From Diphasiastrum complanatum (taxonomy: Eukaryota > Streptophyta > Lycopodiopsida > Lycopodiales > Lycopodiaceae), in contig CM055104.1 of NCBI GenBank assembly GCA_029204225.1, forward strand, positions 28,588,253-28,652,252: 64,000 nt of DNA. Direction: 5' to 3'. Below the pieces are notes generated by a model. That model did no database searches. It was not told where the DNA came from and saw only the letters and a list, made by a program, of their open reading frames with translations. Each line of letters opens with the position of its first letter. The stretch's first letter is position 1. Positions 24,404 to 36,388 of the stretch are shown one piece after another. The translations under genes were made by a program, and so were the position numbers.

Positions 24404-24823
24404 ATGGCTTCCAATGGTGGGATCATGTTAGAAACTAATGACAGGTTGAGTTTATCAAACTACTCTACCTGGAAAGTGAGGATGGAGTCCTTACTTGAGT
24501 TGAATGAACTCATGGACATAGTTGCAGGAACTGAAGAGAGACCAGCCATAGTTCAAGAGCAATAACAGAGTGGAGACAAGAAGACATGCGTGAGATGCAA
24601 ACGCGAAGGACAGACTGTCGATTTATGTTGGCTCAATCCAAAAATTGAGTGTATTCATTGTTATAAGAAGGGTCACGTAGCCATGGGCTGCCGCCAAAAT
24701 CCAAGAAACAAATCAGCTCAAAGCAGACAGGAGAATAACAATAGTTTATCCTATGTTGAGGAGCCAAAGGGCTCAAAGTGTGAAAAGTATAGTACTAAGG
24801 ACCATAAATGGATCTTTGAATGA
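24404..24823 (+). pseudogene. Ty1/copia gag fragment
   Basis: Starts MASNGGIMLETNDRLSLSNY then STWKVRMESLLEL, a copia gag N-terminus. An in-frame stop follows QEQ near 24563, after which the same frame continues to a CCHC zinc knuckle CIHCYKKGHVAMGC around 24650. Protease and later domains are missing here. It may be the 5' part of the plus-strand copia pol at 26990-29795, split by the minus-strand insertion between them. Confidence 0.8.
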
Positions 24824-25400
24824 TCCACAAGGTGATTGTATGCTTGTTAAACAATCTATCAGAAACTAGTCATCAGAAAACAAGATCTAGTTTAGCAGCT
24901 TGATAGGAAACAAGTAGAGACAATCAAAGCATTGATCAAATAGTCTAATCCAACTCCACACGTGTGGAAATAAGGCTGTAGTACGGCCTGTAGACAGTGT
25001 TTACAAAGTGCCAAAGCTGGGTTTCATTGGAAAAATAGAGTAATCACCATACAATGAGAGGAAACTCGAGTTTCTCCTTGAGGCTCCAAAAAGTTTCTAT
25101 CTTCTCACTATGGAGAATGGAAATACATAGTAAAACACACTTCCTTTGCAAAGTTAGGTGAAAATCCAGCATGTAATAAGGAAGTAGACTCCACTTTCTT
25201 GCCCTAATGTGAAAACCCTAGCCTAGATCCAAGAGTCATGCTTGGTAGGTACAAATCTCATCATAAATCATGGTCTAGATCCTACAAAGTAGGAATCACT
25301 ACCAAATAGACACAACCACTCCTCTTGACTCGTGGTAACCTACTTTAGGTGTGTATGTACAAGTGGCACTTTGTCCATTCAAGTAACCAACAAACAATAT
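24824..25400. other. Unassigned repeat-derived DNA
   Basis: No long frame. Contains CACACGTGTGG near 24958, a motif like that at the ends of the LTRs at 54799 and 60353, so part of it may be LTR remains. Not resolved. Confidence 0.4.
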
Positions 25401-25419
25401 TGACAAAATGTACAATATT

Positions 25420-26950
25420 CTACATGGCTAGATTTGCCAATGTAGGCAATTTTTCACGCTCCTCCTCAAATCTAGCCTTGGAGATCACAATGCTTTTATC
25501 AATAACTCCAATTGAAGATCTAAGCTTGACAAATGAATCTTTAGTGAAAGGTTTAGTAAACAAATCAGCCAAGCAACTTGATGATGGCATGTGTTGGAGC
25601 TTGATCTCTTTAGCTTGCACTTTTTCCCTCACGAAATGATGAGCAATTTCGATGTGTTTGCTCCTTGCATGGAATGTAGGATTAGTTGCAAGTGATTGGG
25701 CTGATTGGTTGTCACAATAGATGATAGGGATCTCCTCCTCCATGACATGAAGCTCCACCAATAGCCTTTTGAGCCACAAGACCTCCTTGCATGTTGATGT
25801 CAAGGCCTTGTATTCGGATTCTGTGGAAGATAGGGAGATGGTATCTTGCTTTTTGGAAAGCCATGATACTACTCCATCACATAGAAGGTGGCAAAGGCAC
25901 TTGTTGATCTTCTATCCACTTTGTCACCTGCAAAATCCAAGTCACTATAGGCTCTTAAGCCAAGATTAGTTCCTCTATACAAGATACCAAAATTCTTAGT
26001 GAATGAAATGTATCTGAGAACTCTTTTGGCCATCTTCCAATGTGAAACTAGAGGACTTTGCATGAATTGGCTTAACTTTCCAACACTATAACTAAGATCA
26101 GGTCTAGTTATAGTTAAATAGATCAAGGAGCCAATAAGCCTTCTATATAATGTGATGTCCTCAAAGGATGCTTCATCACAACCAATAGATGCTTTTACAT
26201 GTTGCTCCATTGGTGTCTCAATGCCTTTACAATTCTTCATTCCAAATCTATCTAGGATGGATGTAGCATATTTAGATTGACAAATGAAGCTAAAATCACA
26301 TCCTCTAATAATCTCTATTCCAAGAATGAAGCTCAATAGGCCAAGATCTACCATCTTAAACTCTTTTGCTAAAGCAATTTTTACATCTCTAATTCCATCT
26401 AGATCATTACCACTCAAGATAATGTCATCTACATACAAAACAAGAATAATGATCATGCCATCATGAAAACTTATATACAATGATGGATCATAGGCACTCA
26501 TTACAAAATTGATGGAAATGAGAAAAGAGTTTAGCCTAGAGTACCATGCTCTAGGTGCTTGCTTGAGCCCATAAAGGCTCTTCTTCAAAAAACACACCTT
26601 TCCTTCATGCTTTGCCTTGATGAAGCCCTCGGGTTGCCTCATGTAGATCTCTTCCTCCAAATAACCATTGAGGAATGCATTTGTGAAGTCAAGTTGGAAT
26701 AGCTCCCAATTGAAGGTTGTAGCAAGACTAATGATCAACCTGATAGTAACAAGCTTAGCCACAGGAGCAAAAGTCTCATCATAGTCAATGCCTTTGGTTT
26801 GTAAAAAACCTTTGGCAACAAGCCTAGATTTATGCTTGCTTATTGATCCATCTTGATTATACTTCAATCTAAACACCCACTTGCAATCAAGAGGTTCTTC
26901 CCTTGAGGAAGATCCACAAGATCCCAAGTATGATTCTCAATAAGAGCATC
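25420..26950 (-). pseudogene. Ty1/copia reverse transcriptase and RNase H (nested fragment)
   Basis: An unusually long open piece of 352 codons (25869-26927) covers most of the reverse transcriptase: [55 protein letters not shown], and the catalytic LYVDDIILSG. RNase H continues at 25420-25803 (EVLWLKRLLVELHV, IIYCDNQSAQSLA, HARSKHIEIAHHFVREKVQ). The N-terminal side (gag, protease, integrase) is missing at the right end near 26950, where a plus-strand copia begins. The lineage is close to the element at 55963-59721. One break separates the two pieces. Confidence 0.93.
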
Positions 26951-26989
26951 ATACTCTACTTGCATAGCATAATATTCTTGGAGATGAAT

Positions 26990-29795
26990 CGAAGCGTCAA
27001 ATGAATGGCATTGGTTCATTGTGGCTCAACACAAATGGCAGAGCCAGACGACTCGAAGATATTCTGTTTGTGCCTACACTGCAACAGGACTTGCTATCAG
27101 TGGCTGATGCAGGGATGCATCTGATGTTCTTAGACGAAGCATGAATCAAGTACATCAGACTCATGATGATTCGCCAGATACTCTATGGCACATGAGACTA
27201 TGCCATATGAATTCAATGGCACTATATCAGGCAAGCCATCATGGAGCAATCACAGGGGTGATCATCTCGAATGCAAGCAGTTCGATGACCTGTGATGCAT
27301 GTCTGAAGGGTAAGATGTCACGTACTCTTGTTGTAAAAGACTCCTACAAACCTACAAAGATTCTAGAGCTTGTACATTCTGACATCTGTGGACCTTTCAA
27401 CGTGATCTCAGTAGGAGGCTCAAAGTAATATATAACCTTTATTGATGATTACATTAAATTTGGCAGAGTCTATTTTATTCACAATAAATCAGAAGCACTT
27501 GACAAGCTCACGGAGTATGTGAACTGGACATAAAGATGCACTGGTAATAAAGTGAAGCAGATCAGAACATATCGAGGTGGGCAATACCTCTTGAATCGAT
27601 TCACTGACTTCTACAATGATCGTGGAATCATTCATAGAATAACTGCATCTTACACACTGCAGCACAACAATGTTGTAGAAAGAAAGAACATGACTCTAAT
27701 GGAAGCTGCCAGGTGCATGATGGCCTATTCAAAGGCTCCAAGAGTGTTGTGGGCTGAAGTAGAAGCTACAACTACTTATATTCAGAATAGGACATCCGTA
27801 TCTTTGGCTATGCAGTTTATGCACATGTTTCTGATAAGCTTCGAAAGAAGCTTGATGAGAAAGCTAAATAGGGATATCTTGTCATACTACAGAGTCTATA
27901 TGTTAGAGACGAACATAGTGAAGACAGTCAAAGATGTCAAATTTGATGAGAGCAGAACGATGGCCAATGATGATCCTATCAGTTATGAAGTCCTTGGCAG
28001 ACAATACTATGATCTACCAACTGTGACAGAGGGAGCAGACGACGAACACTCAGACGAAGATGTTCGAGTCGCACCTCATTCGAGTGACAAATTAGACGAA
28101 GAAACATTTGCAAGCCAATCTGTTGCTACAGTATCTGTAAACCAAAATTTATTCGGGCCTAACAGAGCTAATAAAGACAAGAACATTGTAGTTTCAAAAG
28201 GATCTCAGATCAACAAGAGCATGAAGAGCGCCAGCAAGATTTGTGCCAGACAGCTTAGCTTCTACATCAGAAGAGTTTTGTGGATTCAGTGGAGAAGCAC
28301 AAACATTCGAGGAAGCAATTGAATGTCCAGCAAAGGACAAATGGATCCAAGCCGTGAACAAGGAGATGGAATCCATGAGAAAGAATCAGGTATGGACATT
28401 GCAGCCATACCAGATAAGCGAAAGACTATTAAATACAAGTGGATATACAACCTAAAGTACGGACCGAATGGAGATATTTCTAAATATAAAGCAAGACTTG
28501 TAGCGAAGGGATTTTCTCAGAGATATGGTATTTATTATGTTGAGACCTTCTCTCCTGTCGTGAAACATTCGTCCCTACATTACTGTTTGCATATGCAGTT
28601 GCTTATGATCTCAGGATTCACATCGTGGACGAGAAGACAGCCTTCTTGCATGGCGAGCTAGACGAGGAAGTCTACATATATCAATCTCCAGGCTACATTT
28701 CAAATCACTTCCTACTTATGCATGCAGAGTTCATAGGAGTATCTACGGTTTGAAGCAGTCAGTACGACAATGGCATAAGAAGAAATATCAAGCCCTTAAG
28801 TCTTTAGGATTCAAGCCACTAGTTGCTGATTCTAATGTTTATGTAAAAATAATAGATGGCAAGATCATCATTGTAGTTGTGTATGTTGACAACACTTTGA
28901 TATTCTACAAAAGTGAAGAGCTTATTGCTAATACATCTTGAAACATTTCGAGATTGTAGACCTAGGAGAAGGTAGATGTTATCTTGGCTTACAAATTGAC
29001 AGGGACTATGAGGGAGGTAAGTTGTACCTTCATCAGTCTAGATATACCCAGAAAATCCTAGAAGATTTTGGGATGCTGAGTTGCAAGAGAGCAAATACTC
29101 CCATGCTTGTAGGAACAATTTTGACGAATGAAGATTGTTCGAAGACTAAAGAAGAAAGAGAGTTGATGCAGCTTACACAATATCCAGGATCAACTCATTG
29201 GAAGATTGCGAAACGAATTTTGCAATACCTCCAATTAACGAAGGATTTTGGTTTGTGTTATTCTCGTGATGTAGGGTAGATGCTTTCCTACAGTGATGCT
29301 AGTTGGGCATCTCTCAAGGACGACTGCAAACTTGTCTCAGGAGGATGTACCATCACATCAAGAGCAGCAATTCTCTGGGTCAGCAAGAAGCAGACCATCG
29401 TGGCTTAGTCATCCTGCGAAGCCGAGTATGTTGCAGCAAAAAAGATGGCTAGTGAAATCATTTGGCTCAAACAGTTCCTTGACAAACTGGGCAAAATAAG
29501 GAGTGAGTCTCTGATTTTGCAGATGAACAATACAACTACAATACATCTGCCAAAGGATCCTGTGTTTCATTCAAGGACAAAACACATCACAATCAAGTAT
29601 CACTTGATAAGGGATCTGATCGGGAAGAAGATGCTGAAGACTATCTTCATTGGAACAAAGGAGATGGTGGCTGACATTTTCACAAAGGCCTTAGACAAAG
29701 GTATGTTTGAAAAACAGAGGAGCAATCTTGGAGTCATCAAGCTACCATGCTTTGAGAGGGAGCTGAAGAAACAAAACGTTTCTATGTTGTGTTAA
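26990..29795 (+). pseudogene. Ty1/copia pol (pre-integrase to RNase H)
   Basis: Starts inside the region after the protease (DILFVPTLQQDLLSVADAG). It continues with pre-integrase DTLWHMRLCHMNSMALYQ, zinc-binding CDACLKGK, and integrase core VHSDICGPFNVIS, YITFIDDYIKFGRVYF and NVVERKNMTLMEAARCMMA. Reverse transcriptase pieces at 28243-28661 and 28750-29279 include IIVVVYVDNTLIFYKS, where the catalytic YVDD has become YVDN. RNase H follows at 29293-29795, ending KHITIKYHLIRDLIGKKMLK and DIFTKALDK. Many stops and shifts: a dead element. Confidence 0.92.
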
Positions 29796-29837
29796 TCTAA
29801 AAAAAAAACGTAGACCAGTAGTGTCTGTCTACATTTT

Positions 29838-29990
29838 GGAGGATTGTAGGGATGATATAGCCGGCAATGACTAGCAATCATATCTGAAATCCATCCGAAT
29901 TGTTTTCGTTCGCGATTAATTTGGTCAATATCAAGGCTTGTACAAGTTTCGTTTCGTCCAGTTTCGCTTCATTTTGTTTTGTTTGAGAGC
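29838..29990 (+). repeat. Possible polypurine tract and 3' LTR start
   Basis: TTTGGAGGAT precedes TGTAGGGATGATATAGCCGG at 29845, about 50 bp after the RNase H stop, the expected position of a 3' LTR. No partner copy or right end was identified. Confidence 0.4.
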
Positions 29991-30990
29991 CTAATTGATA
30001 TTTGCAATTAGCGTTATCCACATTTTTGCAAAAGATGTTATTATCAAGAATGATACTTCTTTTGCAAATGATTGTGTCTCTAATGATGTTAATGTCAAAG
30101 AGCTTGCAAGGATCAAGGAGGATCACCAAGAAGAAGGAAGTGTGTCAAGGGTCGAAGAGGAGGTGGTTTCTTCTCAACTTGTGATCCCAAGAAGCTTCTT
30201 AAGAGACAAGGCCGACTCTATGTAGCTCACATTTCATAAGAAGAAGAATAAAATTTTAGGTGGCATCTACTTTAACACATTCACTTTTGCTTTCCTTGTA
30301 TCATTTAATGAATCGCTTTGCTTTGATGAGATTTTTGCATCTCAAGTTTGGAGTGAGACAAAACTAGTTTTGTACGATGTCTCTTGGAAGGACATATCTT
30401 ATGTTCTTAATGGTTCATAATTGGTTCTAGATCAATTGTAAAGCAAGTGGTTATTTCATCAAAGGTATGCTCTTGGATCTTGTAAGAGCGAGAATGATTT
30501 TCTTATTCATAGTGTTAAAAAATGTGTTTTTTCATTTTGTGAGGCAAATTCTACACTTCTCATGAGAATAAGTGAATCATCCACAAAGGAAATTTATATC
30601 CATGAGCAAGTAAGAAGCCTCAATGAGTTCAAGATTGCTATTGATTACAAAATTAGAGATATTATGCAAAATGTTCATAGTTTGTCAACTAGTCAAGCTA
30701 GTATGCAAAATCTTGATAATCAACACTTGTGCCTACTTTGTGATCTTGATCTCCATGATCATTGTGAGGCATTTAGCCCTTGGATTTGAATCATTATTTT
30801 GCATCTATTTTCAAGGAAGGTGGCAATGGATTTTCATCGAAGAAATCCTCTCATTGCAATGGTGAATTGGATGCTACCACAAGTCCCTCGGCACAACATA
30901 TCCATGACAAAGGGTCCACTTGAGATGCTAGCATTAGCATCTTAAGATATTTGGTTGATCTAGTACCTCATCAAGCTAATTTATGAGGAG
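29991..30990. other. Unassigned DNA with short open frames
   Basis: Open pieces at 29995-30225 and 30562-30789 show no motif I recognise. They are probably fragments of retroelements. Confidence 0.35.
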
Positions 30991-31690
30991 TGTGAAAAAT
31001 AGAAAAAAATTAGTAGCTTGATTGATTTTTCAATCTCATGTACAAATGTCCATTAGTGCCTTGTACATATTTTCAAGTAGAGCTTGAAAATTCAAGAGGC
31101 CTCCAACTCGAGTCTAGTGAGATGGTGACAGTTGTCACAAAATGTAAGGATTCGTTTTTTGCTAGTATGCAACCAAATCCACATCTCAATGTCAAATATG
31201 GCCCAATCAAATTAAGAGGTGCAAATACTAAAGCCAATCACATTGAGAGGTGCAAAATGGTTGGCCCAATTTTGTTTAGAGGTGCAAATCACGTAGCCAA
31301 TCAATTTGTGAGGTCCAAGGTAGTTGGTCCAATCATGGAGAGAGGTGGGAATTTAGAGGTCCAATCTTTATGAGAGGTGGAATCCATGAGTTCCAATCAA
31401 TTTCAAACATACCTCATGCTATATCTTGAGCTAGTACTATATTGAAGAGCTCTCTCATTATACATAACAATGTAGTTTTTTTCTTCACTATGTATTCTCT
31501 CTCTACTCAAGTACAAGTCTCTCTTTCTCTCTCTACTTGAGAGCAAGGGCTCTCTTTCACTCTTCAAATGTGTTTTGGTTTTTAGTTTTTTTCATGCTAA
31601 GTGGTTGGTTTGAGTGAGAAAGGTTGAGTGATCATTGATGAATTCTTGTGTGCTCTTGCCTTGCCACACACGTGTGAAAAGTACACACAT
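30991..31690 (+). repeat. Possible degenerate copia LTR
   Basis: GAGGAG followed by TGTGAAAAATAG resembles the polypurine/LTR joint at 59732-59745. A CT-rich stretch with CTCTCTCTACTTGAGAG and a terminal CACACGTGTGAA also match the layout of that LTR family. Identity is low and ends are approximate. Confidence 0.35.
31205..31390 (+). repeat. Degenerate tandem repeats, about 50 bp
   Basis: The phrase GAGGTGCAAAT...AGCCAATCA recurs several times with variants (for example near 31217, 31247, 31279, 31318). It lies inside the possible LTR above. Confidence 0.6.
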
Positions 31691-32126
31691 TCAAAGAGTC
31701 TACTATATTTTAAATGCATATTTAAAACAGTCTACCAAATACACGGATATTCAAAACATATCAAAGGTCGAATCCGATGTAGACAACATCATTGCGATCA
31801 TGCTACTATATGCAGATACAAAGCATTATCTGCCTATTGACTATAGTTCATAATGTAGAAAGTACTTATCAGATTAGTCTCTTCTTGTAAACACTGAGTT
31901 AAACACATCGTTTACGAAACCAAATAGATGATAAACTTTGTTAATTTGCATATATACACAGAGTGTAGGATTGGAATAAGAATCATAATAGATAAACATA
32001 TTACAATCCACCCAACCACTCACCTACTATCTAAATCTATCCCCAACACTTGTATTTTTTGATTTTTCTCCACCACGCACTTCTTGCGAGTTTTTTTCCA
32101 AAATATTTCAAATAGTCGCCTTCTCT

Positions 32127-32231
32127 CCAAATACTTGCCCACTGTAGAAATACCCGTCCACTATCCAAATACTTGCCCATTGTCAAAATACTCATCTTCA
32201 CTTTCAAATACTGGCCTTCACCTTTATTCAC

Positions 32232-32263
<32 letters not shown>

Positions 32264-32278
32264 GTATATATATATATC
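32127..32278 (+). repeat. 19-20 bp degenerate repeats and AT microsatellite
   Basis: CCAAATACTTGCCCACTGT-like units recur at 32127-32215. An (AT)n tract with GT interruptions follows at 32231-32278. Confidence 0.85.
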
Positions 32279-32299
32279 CTCTTACTGCTCTTATCCAAT

Positions 32300-32472
32300 T
32301 CCTACATTTTCGTACCCCTTCGACCTTTCCCTCCCTCCCATCCCCCCAACCTCGTCCATCATGTTAGACCAACCTTTCGACAAACCCACACCCGCCGTAA
32401 ACTAACTTCGAAAGGTCGCAAGGGATCTCCCCCACCAAAACAGCTTAAAAGTAAGTTGTCCCCTAGACCCAG
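32300..32472 (+). pseudogene. ORF-X remnant, part upstream of the gypsy insertion (copy B)
   Basis: A basic open stretch (THTRRKLTSKGRKGSPPPKQ, then LKSKLSPRP) runs up to the TG of the left gypsy LTR at 32473. The same frame continues on the far side of that element at 36039 with NLTATSTFLTRQNPSKRPHR. So the gypsy element inserted into an existing reading frame. Upstream start not identified. Confidence 0.5.
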
Positions 32473-32931
32473 TGTAAGAATCGCCTTATGAAGATCGGAC
32501 TAGATTCTGTTGCAAAACCACCCAACCAACAATAAATGGCTAGTCAATACCTTAACCACTTCACCCCCATGCCATGGTGAATGAATGCAAGAGAGGAGAG
32601 GAAACTTGGCTCAAGAATTTGAAATTCCAAAAGGGAGATGGGCGAGTTTGGCATGGTAAGTATTTTCTCCAAGAGGAGAGAATATTTCCCTTAGGATCCC
32701 CATGCAGCCTATAATAAGCTACTGACCTCCTATTCTTGCATTATAGCAGTCTAACACTATGCAAGTGCTCCTATGTCCAATTATAGGTCTGGGCCCTCAT
32801 ATGATTATTAATTATCTTTACAGGCCAAGCCTGGAATGACGAGACAAAACCAATAACCAAATACACCGGAATGACCAACTATCCATCTCAAAAATTACTC
32901 CAAATCCCTCATACTGGACATGGACGTAACA
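32473..32931 (-). repeat. 3' LTR of gypsy element (copy B)
   Basis: 459 bp, TG...CA. It is clearly more diverged from the right LTR than the two right LTRs (A and B) are from each other, so the insertion is older than the segmental duplication. Confidence 0.85.
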
Positions 32932-32941
32932 TTCTTCTCCC

Positions 32942-33265
32942 CTTAAACAAGTTCTGTCCTCAGAACGAATAATTAGGGAAGATCCAATTTGTATGCTTTT
33001 AACTCTTTCCCATGAATCACTATCCTATATTTTGACCAACCAACCTAAGCAAGCACTCAGAGATAGAACAATTTCTCAATTGTTTATCTCTGATTCTGAG
33101 TACTCTTTTAGGGTCCAAAGGTACACTGAGGGATAAGTCCTCCAAATGTGTAAAATCTTCAATACATTTAATTGTCATCATCATATAAACTAAATTTACA
33201 TGATACACAGGATGAGCAGTCAACCAAACCTGAAGATTAAATTCAACAGCTAGCAAATCAATCAT
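32942..33265 (-). pseudogene. Ty3/gypsy integrase C-terminal tail
   Basis: Minus frame with PVYHVN, then CIEDFTHLEDLSLSVPLDPK, RVLRIRDKQLRNCSISECLL and, after a stop, a tail ending EDRTCLRGEEC just before the purine tract and LTR. That arrangement (HVS...KCI-D...ED.S....P..ILD...K.LR...I, then a Trp-rich stretch and LRGE) is the common end of plant gypsy polyproteins. Everything upstream of it is lost or unrecognisable. Confidence 0.65.
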
Positions 33266-35535
33266 TTAACTTTCAACTTCACCCTAAAAATCAATTCTTA
33301 GTTTGACTTCAATACCAAATAAGTACTTATCAAATTATATATCTTTGCACTGATGTACTACATTGACCTTTAGAAGTACGTTAAGAGATAAATTTTCCTA
33401 TTGGGCCTGATTCTCTCCAATCTAGTAACATCACCTTCATGTAACCTCAATTTACATGAATCTGTCGGTGAAAAGTCACCTTTAATTGGAAATCAATGTC
33501 CAAAAGTTAAAGATCCAAACAATTATAGTCCAAGACTATCCACAATTTCTTGCAAACCAGTCATAAATGCTTCTTGGTACAAATACACTTAGAATATTTT
33601 CAGAAACTAAGGTACAAAAACTCATCCCACCAAAATCTCTTAGGAGATCCATCAAGATAAAAAAACAACTTTAACTCAGTCCTGAGTACCCCAGATACTC
33701 TCGAGTTAAGTGCTCTTATTTGTAACAACATATGCGAGAAAATAACAACCTTCAATCTTGATAGATACGTTTGTCTTCTAAAACAGTACCCAAGCATCCC
33801 TTGACTACAAACTATAGTTCAACCAAGTAATTAAAGACCATTATAACATCTGCCTTTAACAATATAAAATTTATACATCTAGACCAACATCTAGATATTA
33901 CAAAGTTATGCTAAATTCCAACTGAATTCAGTGGTTATCCTTGATATTAGTTAGACTCTGTCAACCAAATATGAGCTCACTAGGATACAATCAATAACTT
34001 AGGATATTTCTCTTTCAAGAAATATTCTATATCAAGAATCTTTTATATTCTATGCCCACAATTCTCATAAATGAATCCAGATGACTCACAAATCATGTGT
34101 CTTATAAGAAATATAGATCCAAATAAACAGTTCCTGATGAATTCTCTTCACACTACTTATTCAACCAATTAACCTCAAATCAAGAGTAATCCAAATACTC
34201 GAGTCAATTGTAAATGATTGTCTAAGTGCCGACTAGTATAGCACCACATTTAGATCCTCTTCCAAACCATTATCAAAAGTTAATAAATTATCCTTTCCAT
34301 AGAAAGAACCATTAACCTACAAGTAACTGTTTCTCACATTACTTGTTCATATGTCTATACACTTTGACTAGTTTAAGTATACAATATAAACTCAGTACAT
34401 ATAGGAAACACATAGTAGATCCACAAGATTAAGATGTACATAAACATAGGCTATAAACTGGCAAATATCTATAATCCGCATATGTTACTCACATAATTCA
34501 CTGAGAATCTTGCAACTCACAGCTACAAACCACCTCTATTTCTCATGAGTAAATAATATATCTGGGAAATCTTTGAAGTGAATAATTTCACATCACAAGT
34601 TTTCCAACCATCTAACTCTTATTAACAAAATTTTTTCTACCAATCAGGTTACTTCAGATCTTAGTGCACATAGGCTAACTTATACAAAACATCTTTGGAC
34701 ATAAAGTTAAAATTAAAGCTTTATTCCTCTGATCCAATCCATAACAAAATGGTACTTGGTAACAATCAGTGAACTTTAATTTAATCTTTACCACTACTTC
34801 TCATATTCATGAATATCTCACAGCTCAATACCCCCAATACTCCTCTAGCTCCAGATTAATCAAAATAATCACTTAGAGAGTTCCTCTATTTCCACTGGAT
34901 AGTTCAACCTTTGCACACATATTGGATTTTTTTTCAAAAATCTATGCAACTGGTTGTTTCCTCAAAAGTCTTAGTCCTATCTTATCCCCATTTTAAAAAG
35001 AAATTGCATAATCTCGATTGAAAAGTTCTCAGGAGACAACGTATAAGATATAAAAGATTCAAAAAAGTCAGTAATGAGTATCCAATACTATTACAAATCG
35101 GACTTTTTCCTCAAAATCACAGAATATCTTATCCCGAGTGATAGAAATATTACATCTCAATTAACTATCAAATAGAGATAAATATTTGGGTTCAAGAAGT
35201 CTAAATTCCAACTTCATCAATAGATTCTTAGCTATATGACTATAAAACATCAAGTACAATATGCAAAACGTACTACATTAGTAGCTATCACCAAGTCCAA
35301 GCAAAAAATATGAATTCCAGGTGAAAATTTTACTAAAACCATATAAAATCCTTTGATTTCCCTCAAAATCTATGTATTAAATCCATAATTACGATCTTTA
35401 GCTTGAAAGTACACCAAATTCAGAGAAGCCACCTACCAAGAGATCAATTCCACCACTTGGAAGTAACATGCAAGGAGAAATCTCCAAAAATTGAGAAAAA
35501 ACAAGCAGCAGCTCCACCTTCCGATTGATGCAAAT

Positions 35536-35551
35536 CCTTGCTCTGATACCA
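35536..35551 (-). other. Primer-binding site of gypsy element (copy B)
   Basis: The minus strand reads TGGTATCAGAGCAAGG, an exact match to the usual plant initiator-tRNA-Met primer site, one base from the LTR. Confidence 0.85.
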
Positions 35552-35552
35552 C

Positions 35553-36038
35553 TGTAAAAATTGCCTTATGAAGATCGGACTAGATCCTGTTGCAAAACAA
35601 CCAAAAGGACACCTGTGGAGCAAAACTACCGACAATCATGAAATGGCTAGTCAATACTCTAACCACTTCACCCCCATGCCATGGTGAATGAATGCAAGAG
35701 AGGAGAGGAAACCTAGCTCAAGAATCTAAAATTCCAATAGGGAGATGAGCAAGTTTCCATGGTAAGTATTCTCTCCAAGAGGAGAAAATATTTCCCTTAG
35801 GATCCCCATGCAGCCTATAATAAGCTATTGACCTCCTATTCTTGCATTATAATAGTCAAGCACCATGCAAGTGCTCCTATGTCCAATTATAGGTCTGTGC
35901 CCTCATATGATTATTAATTACCTTTACAGGCCAAGCCTGGAATGATGATGCATAACAAATTACCATATACACTGGAGTGACTAGCTGTCCATGTCAAGAA
36001 ATACTCCAAATTTCTCATACTGGACATGTACCTTAACA
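35553..36038 (-). repeat. 5' LTR of gypsy element (copy B)
   Basis: 486 bp, the counterpart of 2358-2843 in copy A. Confidence 0.88.
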
Positions 36039-36388
36039 CCCAACTTGACCGCAACATCCACCTTTTTGACCCGCCAAAACCCTTCCAAGAGACCCCATAG
36101 AGAGCCTAAAGGTAAGATGCTTGTGCACGCCTCCGGTTCAGGTTCGGACACTAAATCTAACGATCCGCAAGAGGAGGGCGAGGCCTCCCCTGTCCGCGCA
36201 GTACCAAGAGAGTTCGATTCTCTCATGGCACTATCACACTCCTACGTCTCCCCACCTCCATTGAGCTTTCTCACTGGATTAACTCCTCTTCCCATGTCAT
36301 CCTACAAGTCGCTGGACTTGGTGCTTTCGTCCCCTCCCACCTTCCAAAACCCTACATGGACTGAGTAGGCCGTCTCATCCTGGGATAG
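36039..36388 (+). pseudogene. ORF-X remnant (copy B), cut by deletion
   Basis: Matches 2844-3196. The open frame ends in TWTE then a stop at 36368. About 20 bases later the sequence jumps into the copia LTR, so the conserved block seen in copy A (3485-4033) is gone here. Confidence 0.55.

Larger units (their letters stand above)
32473..36038 (-). mobile_element. Decayed Ty3/gypsy element with both LTRs (copy B)
   Basis: LTRs at 32473-32931 and 35553-36038 flank 2.6 kb. The primer site (35536-35551) is next to the right LTR and a purine tract (minus strand, 32933-32941) next to the left, so it reads leftwards. Flanking bases CCCAG and CCCAA are a probable 5-bp target duplication with one mutation. 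The internal region is far too short for gag-pol and keeps only the integrase tail. Confidence 0.85.

Noticed and set aside
23482-29845. Pairing the repeat at 23482-24323 with the LTR start at 29845 as one copia element
   Set aside because: The two start sequences (TGTTAGCAGC and TGTAGGGATG) are different, and no primer site follows 24323.
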